From Hexactinellida sp. DTS-2022 (lineage: Eukaryota; Porifera; Hexactinellida), in assembly GCA_028753945.1 (NCBI GenBank), contig JAPNXP010000006.1, positions 4,118,166-4,182,165 of the forward strand: a stretch of DNA of 64,000 nucleotides, written 5' to 3'. The notes beneath the pieces were generated by a model. It had not been told where the DNA came from. It ran no database searches and saw only the letters and a list, made by a program, of their open reading frames with translations. Of the stretch, positions 40,196 through 52,200 are shown piece by piece. The position numbers were made by a program, and so were the translations under genes. Position 1 is the stretch's first letter. The number at the start of each line of letters is the position of its first letter.

Positions 40196-43100
40196 ATGTC
40201 TGTCAACTCAATCGACACAGACTTGGTGACTTTCGTCCTGTACTTAGTGTATCTGTGGTTCGGGCTTCTCACACTATTCATTTTCAGTTCTTGCATTATA
40301 AAGTCTGTTTACTCGTTTATTCTCTTCTTGTCTCAGTACTGGTTCCGATGCACAATATTATCCGAGGGCCTTGGACTCATTTCCGTGGACAGAATGGAAA
40401 TATTCTCTTGGGACACCCAGGCTTATGTTATGATTGAGGGAATTGGAGTATCCTTTTTCGATCCATTTTCTAGTTCATTCCTGAGAATCTCAGTCGGGAA
40501 GGCAAGGATTGAGTATATCCATTCGCTTCCAACAGCCGGCAAAGAATCTGCCAGGTAACTTATTCAATTTAAAATTATGTTTATTATACGGTAAACTCGG
40601 TTATAACGTACAGTAGAACCTGTCTAACCGACCGTTGGGATAGGGAAAATGTCGGATTATGCAGGCTCTAATGTAAGTCCGACGCTCTTTGGGATAAGGA
40701 AAAGTGTCGGTTCTGCTGAATTCCGGATTATAGAGGGTCGGATTATGCAGGTTCTACTGTATCTGGGTAATTTCTGTAACAGAGTTTATACATCAGTATG
40801 TATTTCTATGTATGGTAAACTCGTTTAGTACGTAAACTCAGATAATAGGTATATTGTAGTTGCCGTTTATATGAACATTCTACTGGAAAAAAGTTTGCCA
40901 TAATCCTGTATAATTTATACCGGTTATAAGAACATTTCGGTTATAAGAACATCATATTAGAAAACGGTTTTCATATACCCTGTATAATTTATGCCTGTTA
41001 TAAGAACATGTCGGTTATATGAACATTCTATACAATTCAATGATGTTCTTATATCGGGCATCCACTGTGCTTATTTTATATTCCTGAGGGGTACGTTATA
41101 ACCGAGTTCTATTGTATTTATGTTACTAATTCAGGACTAATGTATTGTAGGTCTATTCTAGACCTAATTTATAATTAATTGAGGTTTCTAGTCATAATTA
41201 TTTATCTGTGTTTCAGTTCTTCCAATATTACAGTGAACTCCCGTTATAACGAAGTCGAATATAACGAAATACCCGCTTATAACGAAATGGATATTTATCC
41301 CCAGATTATTATCCGCTTATGACGAATATCCGGATATAACGAAGGAAATTACAGGTCCCAAGCACTTCGTTATAATGAGAGTTGACTGTAGTCCGATAAG
41401 TTTGTTTCAGATGTAATCTCTGGACTATGGATAATATTGTTAATTGTTTAGTAATTTTTCTCAATTATATGCTATCCCTCTTTAGGTGGTACCACAAACT
41501 AATTCCTATATTCGCCACTAAATACTTCCCAGATTGGAGAACCAAGAAGAAGAGAGGCCTATTCATTAAACTGTTTCTGCGCATATTCCGCTACCTGCTG
41601 TCGTATGTCGAGATTGAGTTGTGCCTGTTCGAAGCGGTGGCTTCTCACGAGGCTCAGATGGGCCTGTACTCTCTGCTTACGGTCTCCAACACTATTCTGT
41701 CGATCAGTCCGTTCTCTAACAACAAATACTCCCTAGACATGAGTATGCAGTGTAGGGAACTGAGACTCTCGCTTGAGATGAGAGGAGACCCGAGTCTTAC
41801 AGAGGTTCCTTCTCTGCTGTCTCTCAAAGCGCCGCTGCTAGTTAAGCTCTGCTATAACGCGCTGTACCCCACACAGCCACTCAGACATTTCGAGGTTTCT
41901 ATCGGCGACGCACAGATTACATCGATACAGAAAGCGCCCGAAATACTAGCTGGATTCGTAAAGCTATTCTTCATAAAACTTCCTATAGAGTCTACTACGG
42001 ATATCAGTTCCTTGGGGAGACTATCTAGGATATTCTACAGGCTGTCCCACTGGCGCTACTTCCCTTCCTGCGTCTCTCTGCTCGCTAGGAACAGCTCCCT
42101 ATCCTATATATCATTCGGCGGCCAGGCGCTACGTGTTGCCTGCAGTCAGCTGTTGCTGGAGCTGCAGTCGCAGGCTGGCTGCATTAGGAACGTTAGCAGC
42201 TCGGCTCAGTACAGGGGAGATAGGAGGGGCACTGGTGCCAGGCTGCTGTGTAGAATGTCAGGCGCTAAGGTGGAGACCGGGTCGTTAGCGCGTGTGCTGT
42301 CGCTCGGAGATCTCGTGTGCGAGGTGGAGATTAGTAGGCACCTGGGACGACAGGAAGAGACCAATGGGAGAAATAGCAGCTCTATTAAGAGCCTCGCTAA
42401 GAATAGATTCAAGAAGATTAAGAACCTTTTATGGAGATTTGTGCGAGACACCAACAAAGATTCTAATGAAAAGCCTTACGACTTGTCCATTTCTATTGAC
42501 TACAAATCGCTATACCTAATTATCGACCCCGTTCTATTGGCTAATTTCATCGATTTCGATCAGTTTGCGTTCAAATTAGATTCAGATTCAAGCAGTAGCT
42601 TTTCGAGTATCTTTACCAGAGAAATGGCTTGGTTTGCCTCGAGACAGCTCTCGGTTTCCTCTGAAGATGTTGTGGTTGCTCTCTACCTTTCCGAGCCTTT
42701 AATCCGATCGAAAGAACCTCTGCTAAAGCTAGCCTACGCCAACGCTGTATTATGTGTAAGCCAAACTTGTCACGAGTTGCCAGCGATAATATTAAGCTCT
42801 CAGGATCTCTATATTCATACTCCCGGGGTCGCCTTCGGGCCTGACCATCAAACAGATTCAATTCCCGTAGCTCCGCTCTTCTCAAAGCCCGACAACCTCA
42901 GAGTTCTTCCCGCTTCCGGTGACCATCTCTGGGGCCGCTTCTTCGAGTGCGCTAAGCTTAGTGTTAAAGCTGAGTTGCCTTTGATTAGCGACCGGCAGAA
43001 TCCGGTCTCTGCCTCCATTGTAGCTACACTTGTTAACATGGAGTTTTCTCGAGACACACTTTTCGCTCTCGAATGGTTGGCTTCACCTCTGCTGGCACTG

Positions 43101-46100
43101 CTATCCAGTGACGGATCTGATTCCAACTTTAGCGCGACCACATGTCCTCCTTTATGTATCACTTCTTCTTTCCAGAGTTTGAATGTATTTCTCTACGATA
43201 CTAACCCAACTGAGCCGTCTCTGCTCGTGCACTCGGGTTCCCTCAGTTGTGAACTGTCGCACCACTCTCTACTGCTTACCGCGGGGGAAATAGGACTGCT
43301 GCCAATTCAAGTCGAAGCCGAGAGATTTACAGTCAGCACTCTTGCCAATCTGCCGCAGGGTCTCTTTGAGAACGAGCTGCTAACTGCGGCTTTTTCATGG
43401 CAGAGTAAACCTTATTCTTTCGAGATTGGAAGTGAAGCCGCTAATGTGCACTGGTCTCCTACTAAACATTGCCATATTACCGACTCTGTCAGCGCGATTA
43501 TATCGCAGGTTAGAGAAGCAAAGCAATTCCTTTCTACGCGGGTAAGTTTCCCAAGCGAGTCTTCTGGCCTCATTGGTTTTGACCAGGAACCCAAGTTATT
43601 AGAAGATGGGATTGAGTATCGAAGCTTTCTGGGTCAAATCAGATCCAGTTTTGATATATCTTGCGGTTGCGAGTTGTTTAACTTATATATAATACCAGAT
43701 TACAATACCAGGGTTGCTTTATTATTCAAAGAGAACTATGCCTGCTTGAAATCTGGGCAATTATCTGCTTCATCTCGTAACTTGAAAATATCTTTCGACA
43801 AACAAGAGATTATATGTTTCGATCAGATGCTGCTAATCCGAATGAACCGCCCATCCCCAGAATTGTCCCAATGTCGCCTTCTCTTCACGGACGCACGCTG
43901 GGAATCCAACTACCCAATAGCCATCTCATTTCAGAACCTCTCAGTTGCGTTTCCCTACAAATGCAATATCGCCATTACAATTCACAAACTCACTAACATT
44001 CTTAAATTCCTGAAGAGATCTCATTTCCCCGCAACAGCTGACGACACGCGCCTCGTAGTTCTGCCAGATTTAATCCTGAATGCAGGAGAGATTGTGATCG
44101 ACCTTCCTGACGATGGATTCGAAGTTAAACTGAGAGACCAATACGAATTAAAGTCGGACGAGTCTATACAGAAAACTCAGCGATGGTTGTTGCTTAATGA
44201 GAAGATTCGAGAAATAAAGTTACAGGAGGGAGAACTGGGCACCTCTGACAAAATAAAGTCGCTTCAAGAATCGCTAAATAGAGAAGACTCAATGGTGTAC
44301 ATCAACAGAGCGCGATCGTCCTATCAGAATAATCCAATACGACATTGGTTGCTTAGGATAAAACTATCCCAAACCTCACTAACTATTCTATCAGACCCGA
44401 GGCTGCAGGGAAGGTCGAATCTGGTCAGTTGCATGGAGAAACTTAACCCCGAGTCTGTCATCCCTGAGGGTTTACAGTTTAGCATTTTATGGGGACGATA
44501 TACCAAAGGAACGGTTAATAAGTTTGAACTGGCTCTTCGAGATTACCCCCAGCCCCTACTCACCATTGATGAACTTGATTTCCAGGGAACTGTAGTGGGC
44601 GCAGAACGTAAAGGCGGTCCGCTTTCAGTCAGAGACGGGAGTGTTGATATATTCCCTCCGTGGAATTCTTATAAATTAAGTCTCAACGTATGCCCTCTGA
44701 AGTTTGTGCACGATCTTACTGCGAAAGCTACAAAAGTAGACTTTGCATGGGGCGCCGCTTACGAGTACGCTTGGAACCATGTTGGGGAGGCCGCTGAAAT
44801 GCTGTACTTACCGACCATCGATCCTTCGCCTCCTCTCCCTTTCTGGGACCGCATTCGTATCAAGAGACACGGGACATTTGGGCTGAGCTGTGACAAATTT
44901 ACTCTTTTCGTTTTAACTTCCAAAGACCCTTATAACAATACCGAAAGTTTAGTAGTGGAAATGAAGGAATTTGGTTTTCTATGGTCTGCCTGCAAGTTGC
45001 ACTTTGAGGGAGAAGTTTCCTTCCTCGTTAGTACAGCTTCGAAATATGATGACTGTCGCATTGCCTACCTTCCAAAGGCATTGTTTGACGTTCACATGAA
45101 GTGGTTAACTGCCGCAGATCCAATGGACCATCACTCAATCGTTCCTATCAGTAAGTTTCGAGCAACTCCTCCTTTCTCTGACTCGTACTCTTCCTTTCGT
45201 TCCTCTAACCTAGACCTCTCATTCCAGCTTGATATACAGAGTGTGGTTCGATCCGGGAAGGAATTACAACCAAAGTTTTTGTGCTACGCCAGTACCATTC
45301 GTTGGTTGGAGAATTTCAAGAACAACGTTATTGTTAATGTGACTCGTCCCACCAGGAGAGGGACTGTGTGGTACAATGTGCGTCTTCCTAAAAAGAAATT
45401 GTCAAGGCACTACAGGGTGATTGCTTTCAATATGCGTCTCAGTGCTAGCCAGCTCGGATATTGGAGCTCTTATACTAATCGAATTGGGGTAACTGTGCGT
45501 GCTGATGCATTAGCACTCGATTCTCAGTTCAAATTGTCTATAAATCCTTTCACAGATGGACTGATTCATCGACCCAGGGCAAAGTTCAATGTATCGCACT
45601 GCGAGATTAACACTTCCAATTTAAGGATTGACACACGCAGTTACACTTCTGACGACAATTTGAAGGAAAATGAGTTTGTTCGCATTGATTCAATTTCCTA
45701 TCTGTACAACACAGCAAATTTCAATCGTGACTCACTCGCTGAGATTACTCCAACTGAACCGAATCCATACAGACATCACATTGAGGCGAACAAAGTCAAA
45801 CTTCTCTGGAATTGTTTCAACCGAAAGTTATTATTTAGTCTTTATGAATCATACGAGAACAATCGAATATTACGCAAAAATCTGTCGACAGAGGTACTCA
45901 GGAGTATTTCTCTCTTAAAAAAGAGCTTACAACAGGCCGCCCTTTCAGAACACACACCTATGCGACAAGACAACCATTTTCCTTTCCAAAACGCACCTCA
46001 GAGGCCCTCCAGGAGGATCCTAGAGCTGGACAAGTTCCTAGAGCTCAAAGACAAGAGCCATAGTCACGAGGATCTCGTCCGATCGGTCCACATAGATGAG

Positions 46101-48116
46101 GGTCTCAATGAGAACAGATGGCTCATAAATATAACAGAGCTACAGGTGGCTTTATGCTGCGAGAGAGAAAAGCAGTCAGCAGAGGGATGGCTTCTGATAA
46201 CCTCTGCACATTCCTTTGTGACTGCAATGCTAAATGAGCCCCGCTGGAACAGGGGAAACTTGATGCAGAAGAAGGTATGGGAAGCTCGAATCAATTTGAT
46301 GCAATATTTTGCTTCTCATTCATTCAGTACGGCTGGTCAAGTGCCTTGGCTAAATTCCCCGTTGATATTGGGAGAGAAATCTTCTGATGACTCAATTTAT
46401 AGCGAACTGTTACCACAGGACCACCTCCTTGCGAGAGAGCAGCAGGCATTTGCGCTGGGAGCTATATACTCTAGTGAAGCCGGCGAAGACTTGCAAAGAA
46501 TAGCTTACTCTTCTTACTGTTCTGTTTGTTATTCAACTTATCACGAACTGGAAACTGACAATGCGTCTGACGTGGAAATTTACTCAAGTAAAGAATCCCT
46601 TGCCAGCAGTAGTTCTTCGAACGCAGATACTGCAAACTCATTCTATCTTAGACACCCCGAACTCAAGGTAGCCACTTCCTCTGTACAGTACTCTATTGTC
46701 CTGGACATAGTTAATAACCTGCTGCTTTATTTCGAATCTGAGAAGAAGAAGATTTCGCATCGCTATGAGGAACTGAGATTTGAGATTGAGCTAAACAACT
46801 CCTGCAAAGACCTCGACCTCCTACTCACCGGGTTTCAGAATCGCGTGAGAACTTTGGCTTCGAAGGTTAGGACTCTCGAGAAGGGTTTGTACGCGTCCGA
46901 ACACAGACACAAGGGGGGCCGCCCTCTGAGCGGAGATAGTTTAAGCATATTTTCAGGCACTAGTACCCGCTCCATGGACCTACAGGCACAGTTCTCTCAA
47001 GCTAAAGAAAACCTGGGAAATGCCTCGCTAGACTTGAAACTCATCATCAAGTATATTAAGGACGTTGAAATAATGAAGAGCAGCTGCGATATAAACTGTG
47101 AGAGGGACTCTAATATTTCCACCACTCGAGAAGTTGATATCTGGTTGGAGGAAGCAACCTGGACGTTATTACAGGATGGCCAGCTTGCAATTGCACAGAT
47201 TGACCTTGGACAGGCTTTATATAGTGTTACTACATACCAAGATGGTAGTGGCGAGCATCGATTCGAATTGGGCTCTCTCTCGGTGACCAATCTCCTCCCA
47301 AACACTCCATTTCCCAGAGCTCTGTCTGCATATGACCCCGAACTCTCGAATCCCAAAATCGATCACAACTCCTCACTCAGGATATTTCTTAAAGAAAGGG
47401 CGCCTGTCGGGGGTATCTATGTCAAAGAGCATCTTGAAGTTAACCTGGTGCCGCTGGCTATTAGGCTAACTAGACGATTTTATAAAACATTGTTTGCCTA
47501 CTTCTTCCAACAGACCACTACATCCAAGAACTCAGATGTATCCGACGGGTTTTCAACAACTTCAGATGGCTCTTTCGATATCGTCAGTTTGAGCGGGGAA
47601 AGTGTGAATGGTGAGGACATTGAACGCATGAAAGAACGAGCTGGCAGGAACAAAAGTTTTATTTATATCAAGGTGCCTGTTGTTCCTATTTGCCTGTCTT
47701 ATAAAGGAAACAAAGACAAGAATATTGAAGATGTGAGGGACCTCGAATGCGTGTTTGGGCCACTCGAATATCACAATCAGATATATACGTGGAAGGAATT
47801 GTTCGTTCGGCTAAAGAAAGAAATCAAACGAATTGTAATATCTCAAGCCTTCAAACGAAAGATTGGAATAAAGAAAAGTTTTGATAGTGGACTTCTACAG
47901 CCTGTCTCCAACATACAAGAAGCTGAAAAGGCCAAACTCATTGGAGTTAGGAGATCACCAACTATCCCTCGAAAACGAAAGAAGAAAGATAAGAAGCTAC
48001 CAATATCAGATAGCGATTTCTCGACTAGTGTTCCAACAGACGAGTCAGACCAATCTGATTTTACTTTTAGTCTTTCCGAATCTCTACCATTGTCGTTTAA
48101 TCATCAGCAAGATTAA
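40196..48116 (+). CDS. BLTP2: BLTP2 / Hobbit / KIAA0100 bridge-like lipid transfer protein (2 exons)
   Basis: Exon 1 40196-40554, exon 2 41411-48116. Donor CCAG|GTAACT, acceptor TTTCAG, phase 2 rejoins AG|A, giving about 2354 residues (human about 2235). The exon 2 frame has its own ATG at 41427, but the join adds a hydrophobic N-terminal helix (about 9-45) expected for the family. BLTP2 and its yeast FMP27 and plant SABRE relatives form a long hydrophobic groove that moves phospholipids between the ER and plasma membrane at contact sites. Diagnostic segments: RHWLLRIKLSQTSLTI, the block LTIDELDFQGTVVGAER, VDIFPPWNSYK, KVDFAWGAAYEYAW, and PFWDRIRIKRHGTFGLS near residue 1263, equivalent to the FMP27 GFWDK region. 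Residues about 1890-1990 are probably coiled coil, and the C-terminus is basic and serine-rich. The single 856-bp intron is largely three MITEs. Confidence 0.9.
40609..40761. mobile_element. MITE, family 8 (CAGTAGAACCTGTCTAACCGACCG)
   Basis: In the BLTP2 intron. Ends CAGTAGAACCTGTCTAACCG and GGATTATGCAGGTTCTACTG with TA flanks; GTTGGGATAGGGAAAATGTCGG recurs in diverged form inside. Confidence 0.75.
40852..41068. mobile_element. MITE, family 3 copy
   Basis: In the BLTP2 intron. Left end TGTAGTTGCCGTTTATATGAACAT, right end ATGTTCTTATATCGGGCATCCACTG, with three internal GGTTATAAGAACAT repeats. Confidence 0.65.
41229..41390. mobile_element. MITE, family 6 (CAGTGAACTCCCGTTATAACGAAG)
   Basis: Ends CAGTGAACTCCCGTTATAAC and CTTCGTTATAATGAGAGTTGACTG, TA-flanked, finishing 20 bp before the BLTP2 exon 2 acceptor. 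Confidence 0.75.
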
Positions 48117-48427
48117 ATTTAGCCGGAGATTTTAAACAAGTTGTTGTAACATATTAAAGCTATCACATATATTATAGTTCGCAATATATATTTAGTATAA
48201 ATTTCAATGCAAACAGTGGGTATAAACATTATTGTAAATATTCGGGAAATGGTCCAATAGATAATCCATAGGAATGATGCAAAATAATTGTGCTAACAGC
48301 CTAAAATGGAAATCTCGAAGCATTGCACTAAATCTGTCCAAGTCAAAATAGTAAAACAAAAGTAATTTCATAGTGTACAAAGCATGACCTATTCTTATGA
48401 GCCATTTCCTTTGAGATGCATCTTACA
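48117..48427. other. BLTP2 3' flank
   Basis: AT-rich sequence after the BLTP2 stop; no gene. ATTAAA near 48152 could serve as a poly(A) signal. Confidence 0.45.
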
Positions 48428-49261
48428 CACAAAGAGGGCCTACATTACCCCCCTATTGATATAAGACACTTAGAAAGACGAGCATTTACTCATTCTATAG
48501 AGGACAATTCATATTGATCAGTGTTTTCTCCATGATAAATACAAGACAATTCAGATAGGCCAGTGTTTTATCATTGATAAATACAAGACAATTCAGACAG
48601 GCCAGTGTTATATCAATGAACCATAACACAAGCTTAAATTGTCGAGTCTTTTATCATTGATCCATATAGACTGTTATATATTGCAGTGTTTTCTCAATGA
48701 CCCATTATAGTCGATTAGAAAGTACAGTTTTTTCTGAATCAACCCTAACACATGCTTAGAAAGTCGATATTTCACTTTATTTATAAGAATTATTGTTTAT
48801 AAGCATAGTTATTTACTGCTAATGCACTGAAACAAACCATAGAATTGCAGGGCCTTTTCAATGGAATTCAAACAATTGAAATGACCATCGATAACTCACC
48901 TGGAATCTCGTAGAACATGAGATTTTTCACAGGCCACCATACCCACACACTTAAAAAGGAACGGCTTTACTCCCCTATTCATATTAGACACTTAGAAAGA
49001 CGAGCATCTGACTCATTCCATAAATGACAATTTAGAGTGGCGAGTGTTTTATTCATGATAAATACAAGACACATCAGTTAGTCCAGTGTTTTATTTATGA
49101 ACAATCCAAGACAATTTTCCAGTCCACTGTTTTATCAATGATAAATACAATACACATCAGTTAGTCCAGTGTTTTATCAATGAACCATGACACACGCTTA
49201 GATAGTCGAGTCTTTTATCATTGATCCATATAGACGGTTATATAGTGCAGTGTTTTCTAAA
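48428..49261. repeat. Degenerate ~42-bp repeats, duplicated as two blocks, flanking the satellite
   Basis: Units such as GATAAATACAAGACAATTCA(G)...GGCCAGTGTTTTATCA recur every 40-42 bp with many changes. The block about 48428-48780 is repeated at about 48950-49260, roughly 520 bp apart (both contain ATTAGACACTTAGAAAGACGAGCAT-like and ATCATTGATCCATATAGAC words). Not coding: frames are broken by stops. The words GCCAGTCCTTT (satellite) and GGCCAGTGTTTT (here) are similar, which hints at common origin. Confidence 0.7.
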
Positions 49262-52200
49262 ATCACATAAAGATAGCCAGTCCTTTCACTATACCCCATC
49301 AAACACAATTAAGAAGAAGAATTCTATCACTCCCTTCGTTCCCAGCCAATTTTTAACCAACCAAAGATAGATTTTAAGAATGCTATAAAAGTCCATTTGG
49401 AAGGTGACTGTTTGACAATAAACAATCCAGGTCACTTTAAAAAGAGATTTACTTTTCACCAGACATCCCAAACATCACATAAAGATAGCCAGTCCTTTCA
49501 CTATACCCCATCAAACACAATTAAGAAGAAGAATTCTATCACTCCCTTCGTTCCCAGCCAATTTTTAACCAACCAAAGATAGATTTTAAGAATGCTATAA
49601 AAGTCCATTTGGAAGGTGACTGTTTGACAATAAACAATCCAGGTCACTTTAAAAAGAGATTTACTTTTCACCAGACATCCCAAACATCACATAAAGATAG
49701 CCAGTCCTTTCACTATACCCCATCAAACACAATTAAGAAGAAGAATTCTATCACTCCCTTCGTTCCCAGCCAATTTTTAACCAACCAAAGATAGATTTTA
49801 AGAATGCTATAAAAGTCCATTTGGAAGGTGACTGTTTGACAATAAACAATCCAGGTCACTTTAAAAAGAGATTTACTTTTCACCAGACATCCCAAACATC
49901 ACATAAAGATAGCCAGTCCTTTCACTATACCCCATCAAACACAATTAAGAAGAAGAATTCTATCACTCCCTTCGTTCCCAGCCAATTTTTAACCAACCAA
50001 AGATAGATTTTAAGAATGCTATAAAAGTCCATTTGGAAGGTGACTGTTTGACAATAAACAATCCAGGTCACTTTAAAAAGAGATTTACTTTTCACCAGAC
50101 ATCCCAAACATCACATAAAGATAGCCAGTCCTTTCACTATACCCCATCAAACACAATTAAGAAGAAGAATTCTATCACTCCCTTCGTTCCCAGCCAATTT
50201 TTAACCAACCAAAGATAGATTTTAAGAATGCTATAAAAGTCCATTTGGAAGGTGACTGTTTGACAATAAACAATCCAGGTCACTTTAAAAAGAGATTTAC
50301 TTTTCACCAGACATCCCAAACATCACATAAAGATAGCCAGTCCTTTCACTATACCCCATCAAACACAATTAAGAAGAAGAATTCTATCACTCCCTTCGTT
50401 CCCAGCCAATTTTTAACCAACCAAAGATAGATTTTAAGAATGCTATAAAAGTCCATTTGGAAGGTGACTGTTTGACAATAAACAATCCAGGTCACTTTAA
50501 AAAGAGATTTACTTTTCACCAGACATCCCAAACATCACATAAAGATAGCCAGTCCTTTCACTATACCCCATCAAACACAATTAAGAAGAAGAATTCTATC
50601 ACTCCCTTCGTTCCCAGCCAATTTTTAACCAACCAAAGATAGATTTTAAGAATGCTATAAAAGTCCATTTGGAAGGTGACTGTTTGACAATAAACAATCC
50701 AGGTCACTTTAAAAAGAGATTTACTTTTCACCAGACATCCCAAACATCACATAAAGATAGCCAGTCCTTTCACTATACCCCATCAAACACAATTAAGAAG
50801 AAGAATTCTATCACTCCCTTCGTTCCCAGCCAATTTTTAACCAACCAAAGATAGATTTTAAGAATGCTATAAAAGTCCATTTGGAAGGTGACTGTTTGAC
50901 AATAAACAATCCAGGTCACTTTAAAAAGAGATTTACTTTTCACCAGACATCCCAAACATCACATAAAGATAGCCAGTCCTTTCACTATACCCCATCAAAC
51001 ACAATTAAGAAGAAGAATTCTATCACTCCCTTCGTTCCCAGCCAATTTTTAACCAACCAAAGATAGATTTTAAGAATGCTATAAAAGTCCATTTGGAAGG
51101 TGACTGTTTGACAATAAACAATCCAGGTCACTTTAAAAAGAGATTTACTTTTCACCAGACATCCCAAACATCACATAAAGATAGCCAGTCCTTTCACTAT
51201 ACCCCATCAAACACAATTAAGAAGAAGAATTCTATCACTCCCTTCGTTCCCAGCCAATTTTTAACCAACCAAAGATAGATTTTAAGAATGCTATAAAAGT
51301 CCATTTGGAAGGTGACTGTTTGACAATAAACAATCCAGGTCACTTTAAAAAGAGATTTACTTTTCACCAGACATCCCAAACATCACATAAAGATAGCCAG
51401 TCCTTTCACTATACCCCATCAAACACAATTAAGAAGAAGAATTCTATCACTCCCTTCGTTCCCAGCCAATTTTTAACCAACCAAAGATAGATTTTAAGAA
51501 TGCTATAAAAGTCCATTTGGAAGGTGACTGTTTGACAATAAACAATCCAGGTCACTTTAAAAAGAGATTTACTTTTCACCAGACATCCCAAACATCACAT
51601 AAAGATAGCCAGTCCTTTCACTATACCCCATCAAACACAATTAAGAAGAAGAATTCTATCACTCCCTTCGTTCCCAGCCAATTTTTAACCAACCAAAGAT
51701 AGATTTTAAGAATGCTATAAAAGTCCATTTGGAAGGTGACTGTTTGACAATAAACAATCCAGGTCACTTTAAAAAGAGATTTACTTTTCACCAGACATCC
51801 CAAACATCACATAAAGATAGCCAGTCCTTTCACTATACCCCATCAAACACAATTAAGAAGAAGAATTCTATCACTCCCTTCGTTCCCAGCCAATTTTTAA
51901 CCAACCAAAGATAGATTTTAAGAATGCTATAAAAGTCCATTTGGAAGGTGACTGTTTGACAATAAACAATCCAGGTCACTTTAAAAAGAGATTTACTTTT
52001 CACCAGACATCCCAAACATCACATAAAGATAGCCAGTCCTTTCACTATACCCCATCAAACACAATTAAGAAGAAGAATTCTATCACTCCCTTCGTTCCCA
52101 GCCAATTTTTAACCAACCAAAGATAGATTTTAAGAATGCTATAAAAGTCCATTTGGAAGGTGACTGTTTGACAATAAACAATCCAGGTCACTTTAAAAAG

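Noticed and set aside
1..48427. tRNA or rRNA genes
   Set aside because: I looked for B-box-like GGTTCGAATCC words and cloverleaf context and saw none convincing; a tRNAscan run would settle it.
48428..49260. Decayed C2H2 zinc-finger array
   Set aside because: Some translated words (CFINDKYKTH) look finger-like, but the period is about 42 bp rather than 84, the C-x2-C/H-x3-H spacing is absent and stops interrupt the frame.
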